Positions 62,332-64,000 of a stretch of DNA of 64,000 bases are shown in pieces. Under the pieces are notes generated by a model, which did not search any database, was not told the origin of the DNA, and saw only the letters and a list, made by a program, of their open reading frames with translations. A program made the position numbers and the translations under genes. The DNA comes from [Eubacterium] infirmum (lineage in GTDB: Bacteria; Bacillota; Clostridia; Peptostreptococcales; Anaerovoracaceae). The first letter of the stretch is position 1. Each line of letters opens with the position of its first letter. The stretch spans positions 620,001-684,000 of the forward strand of contig UGGN01000001.1 of NCBI GenBank assembly GCA_900450455.1, given 5' to 3'.

Positions 62332-62604
62332 ATGAAAACAACAGAAAATAAAGAAAGACTCTTTTTATCTGTGGAAGTTTTCCTTGCAGGATTTGCAGTA
62401 GCTTTTACTGCACTAAACAGGAGAAAACTAAGCAGACTGGAGAAAAAGATTGATACTGTCAAAAGAGACAGCAATTCCATTTTGATGTTTCAAAGTGAGA
62501 AAAATAATGAGATGGAAAGAGAAATCGAAGAAGTAAGGGACGAAGTTTCAAGCGTATATGGACATATAGAGGAACTTTTGAGAATAAAGGAAGATGGGAG
62601 GTAG
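62332..62604 (+). CDS. Hypothetical protein with one membrane helix and coiled coil, 90 aa
   Basis: N-terminal membrane segment (LFLSVEVFLAGFAVAFTAL), then a long charged helix (SRLEKKIDTVKRDSNSILMF, MEREIEEVRDEVSSVYGHIE) that should form a coiled coil. It lies between VirB6-like and PrgI genes with GGAGG before the ATG. Role in the channel is presumed. Confidence 0.7.
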   Translation: MKTTENKERLFLSVEVFLAGFAVAFTALNRRKLSRLEKKIDTVKRDSNSILMFQSEKNNEMEREIEEVRDEVSSVYGHIEELLRIKEDGR

Positions 62605-62607
62605 CTT

Positions 62608-62997
62608 ATGGCGTATGTACCCATTCCAAAAGATTTAAATAAAGTTAAAACAAAAGTTGCTTTTAACTTAACCAAAAGGCAACTAATCGGCTTTACTTTC
62701 GCAGGACTGGTAGGAATACCAGTCTATTTATTTATGAGAAAGTTTGTAGCAAACGATATAGCGGTCATACTTCTTATCGTATCAACGCTTCCTATATTTT
62801 TCGCAACTCTTTTTGAAAAAGACGGACTGCCCTTTGAAAAGTATTTTAAGCATATCTATTTGCACAAGTTTTACCAACCGATGAAGCGTGTGAGAAAGGA
62901 GGTTTACCTTGAACAGCAAAAGAAAAATTCAGCAGATAAAGTTAGAAAGAAACAAAAAGGCACTAAAAAGGGGGAAACAGGAATTAAAACAAGATAA
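62608..62997 (+). CDS. PrgI family protein
   Basis: 129 residues: YVPIPKDLNKVKTKVAFNLT then two adjacent membrane helices (LIGFTFAGLVGIPVYLFM, AVILLIVSTLPIFFATLF) and FEKYFKHIYLHKFYQPMK. This is the VirB3-like PrgI family, which normally precedes VirB4. The last 30 residues are Lys-rich and overlap the next gene by 89 nt in another frame. Confidence 0.88.
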   Translation: MAYVPIPKDLNKVKTKVAFNLTKRQLIGFTFAGLVGIPVYLFMRKFVANDIAVILLIVSTLPIFFATLFEKDGLPFEKYFKHIYLHKFYQPMKRVRKEVYLEQQKKNSADKVRKKQKGTKKGETGIKTR

Positions 62998-64000
62998 AGT
63001 AAAGATGAAAAAAGACAAGACAAACAATGGAAATAGGAAAACATCAGTCTTTGATTTAATCTTAAAGAAAGAGCCGAAACGCCATACCGTAGAAGATACT
63101 ATTCCCTATCTTAGAATGGTAAAAAGCGGTATATGCCAAACAGATGAAAGGCACTTTAATAAAAGTATCGTCTTTGAGGACATTAACTACCAGCTTGCCT
63201 TAGATGAAGATAGGGACTTGATTTTTAACCAGTTTGCAAACTTTCTAAACTCCTTTGATCCGAGTGTAAGTATCGAGCTTTCATATATCAATCAGCTTGG
63301 AAGAAATGAAGAAATGCAATCGGCAATACAAATACCGGATAAAAAGGACGGCTTTGACGATATACGATTAGAGTTTAGAGAGATGCTAAAAAATCAGATT
63401 GTAAAGGGAAATAACGGGCTTAGAAAATCAAAGTATGTAACATTTACGGTAGAGGCGGACAATATGGAGCAGGCAATCTCAAAACTTGAAAGACTGGAGA
63501 TAGACATCTTATCCAATCTTAAAAATATTGGAGTAAGGGCGGAAAGCCTTACCGGCGAAGAAAGGTTAAAGATTCTTCACGATATATTAAATCCAAGTAA
63601 GACATTTTACTTTTCATATAATGACTTGCAAAGAAAAGAAAGTACAAAGACATATATTACACCTGATGAGTTTAACTTTACACCAAGCAGATATTTTAAG
63701 TTCGGTAAATTCATCGGAGCAACAAGCCATTTTCAAATCCTTGCAAGTGAGCTTTCAGACCGTATGCTTTCAGAGTTTTTAGACATTGATGATAACATCA
63801 ATATCTCGTTTCATATCAGGGCGATAGAACAGAGCGAAGCCATTAAGATGGTAAAAAGGAAAAATACCGATATTGATAAGATGCGAATTGAGGAAAATAA
63901 GAAGGCGGTAAGATCGGGTTATGATATGGACATCTTACCGTCAGACTTAATCACCTATGGGGAAGATGTAAAAAGCCTTTTAAAAGACTTGCAGACAAGA
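62909..64000 (+). CDS. VirB4-type conjugation ATPase, N-terminal part (cut by the window end)
   Basis: Open for 364 codons to the last base. A charged N-terminal tail is followed by VirB4-like segments: EDTIPYLRMVKSGICQTDER, SIVFEDINYQLALDEDRDLI, and FANFLNSFDPSVSIELSYIN. The Walker A motif lies beyond the window. The TTG at 62909 is six bases after AAAGGAGG, inside prgI; the next ATG at 63005 has no good site. VirB4 energises transfer-channel assembly. Confidence 0.82.
   Translation, partial: MNSKRKIQQIKLERNKKALKRGKQELKQDKVKMKKDKTNNGNRKTSVFDLILKKEPKRHTVEDTIPYLRMVKSGICQTDERHFNKSIVFEDINYQLALDEDRDLIFNQFANFLNSFDPSVSIELSYINQLGRNEEMQSAIQIPDKKDGFDDIRLEFREMLKNQIVKGNNGLRKSKYVTFTVEADNMEQAISKLERLEIDILSNLKNIGVRAESLTGEERLKILHDILNPSKTFYFSYNDLQRKESTKTYITPDEFNFTPSRYFKFGKFIGATSHFQILASELSDRMLSEFLDIDDNINISFHIRAIEQSEAIKMVKRKNTDIDKMRIEENKKAVRSGYDMDILPSDLITYGEDVKSLLKDLQTR

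Larger units (their letters stand above)
55689..64000 (+). mobile_element. Integrative conjugative element, partial (Tn1549/CTn-like)
   Basis: A run of plus-strand genes in the order seen in Tn1549-type elements: replication initiator with DUF6017, PcfB, VirD4, SSB, Maff2, VirB6-like, PrgI and VirB4. The left boundary is inferred from the truncated IS at 55688; no attachment-site repeat could be shown. Relaxase, integrase and the rest of the secretion genes must lie beyond the window. Confidence 0.8.

Overview
The window looks like a chromosomal segment of a low-to-middle-GC anaerobic Bacillota, most likely a clostridial lineage. Three things point there: a Firmicute-type division and cell-wall (dcw) cluster led by mraZ and rsmH, YerC/RecX/MutS2/ZapA homologues, and strong AGGAGG ribosome-binding sites with frequent TTG and GTG starts. 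Genus cannot be fixed from the sequence. An integrative conjugative element (ICE) enters at the right and runs off the end.

Region 1 (1-6482) holds housekeeping genes. These are the 3' part of a C-terminal processing protease, a YerC/TrpR-like regulator, a phosphopantetheinyl transferase, recX, a DMT permease, two CobW-family GTPases (one with a long His/Cys metal-binding insert, one with a DUF1980-like tail) and an acyl-ACP thioesterase.

Region 2 (6532-18905, all minus strand) is a tight 12-gene cluster with many 1-4 nt overlaps. It is headed by a TetR regulator with a 34-bp palindromic operator. It encodes two complete ECF-type importers (S, T and double-ATPase subunits). They flank a heterodimeric exporter-fold ABC pair, a methyltransferase and an ATC-hydrolase-like protein. 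A MATE pump ends the cluster. The layout recalls siderophore-associated transport loci but there is no NRPS. It is the best candidate for an undescribed system here.

Region 3 (19101-25867) has two tandem ArsB/NhaD-type ion transporters with near-identical promoters, an FtsX-type ABC system and a GIY-YIG protein.

Region 4 (25930-51977) is the core chromosome. It runs mraZ-rsmH-ftsL-PBP-murF-mraY-murD-ftsW-murG-ftsQ-ftsZ (no ftsA, murE or murC here), then an rRNA/tRNA methyltransferase, pheST, zapA, mutS2, argS, two radical SAM genes, a TPR-like protein and two unknown genes.

Region 5 (51999-55494) contains an apparently free-standing structured RNA gene with its own promoter and terminator, a 69-aa unknown protein, and a Sau3AI-like restriction-modification pair. 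The methylase promoter contains a GATC and is followed by a foldable leader.

Region 6 (55545-64000) starts with an IS200/IS605 remnant and continues into a Tn1549/CTn-like conjugation module: small leader ORF, membrane protein, replication initiator, PcfB, BRO antirepressor, VirD4, SSB, Maff2, VirB6/TrbL-like, PrgI and a truncated VirB4. Several terminator-like hairpins sit inside this module.
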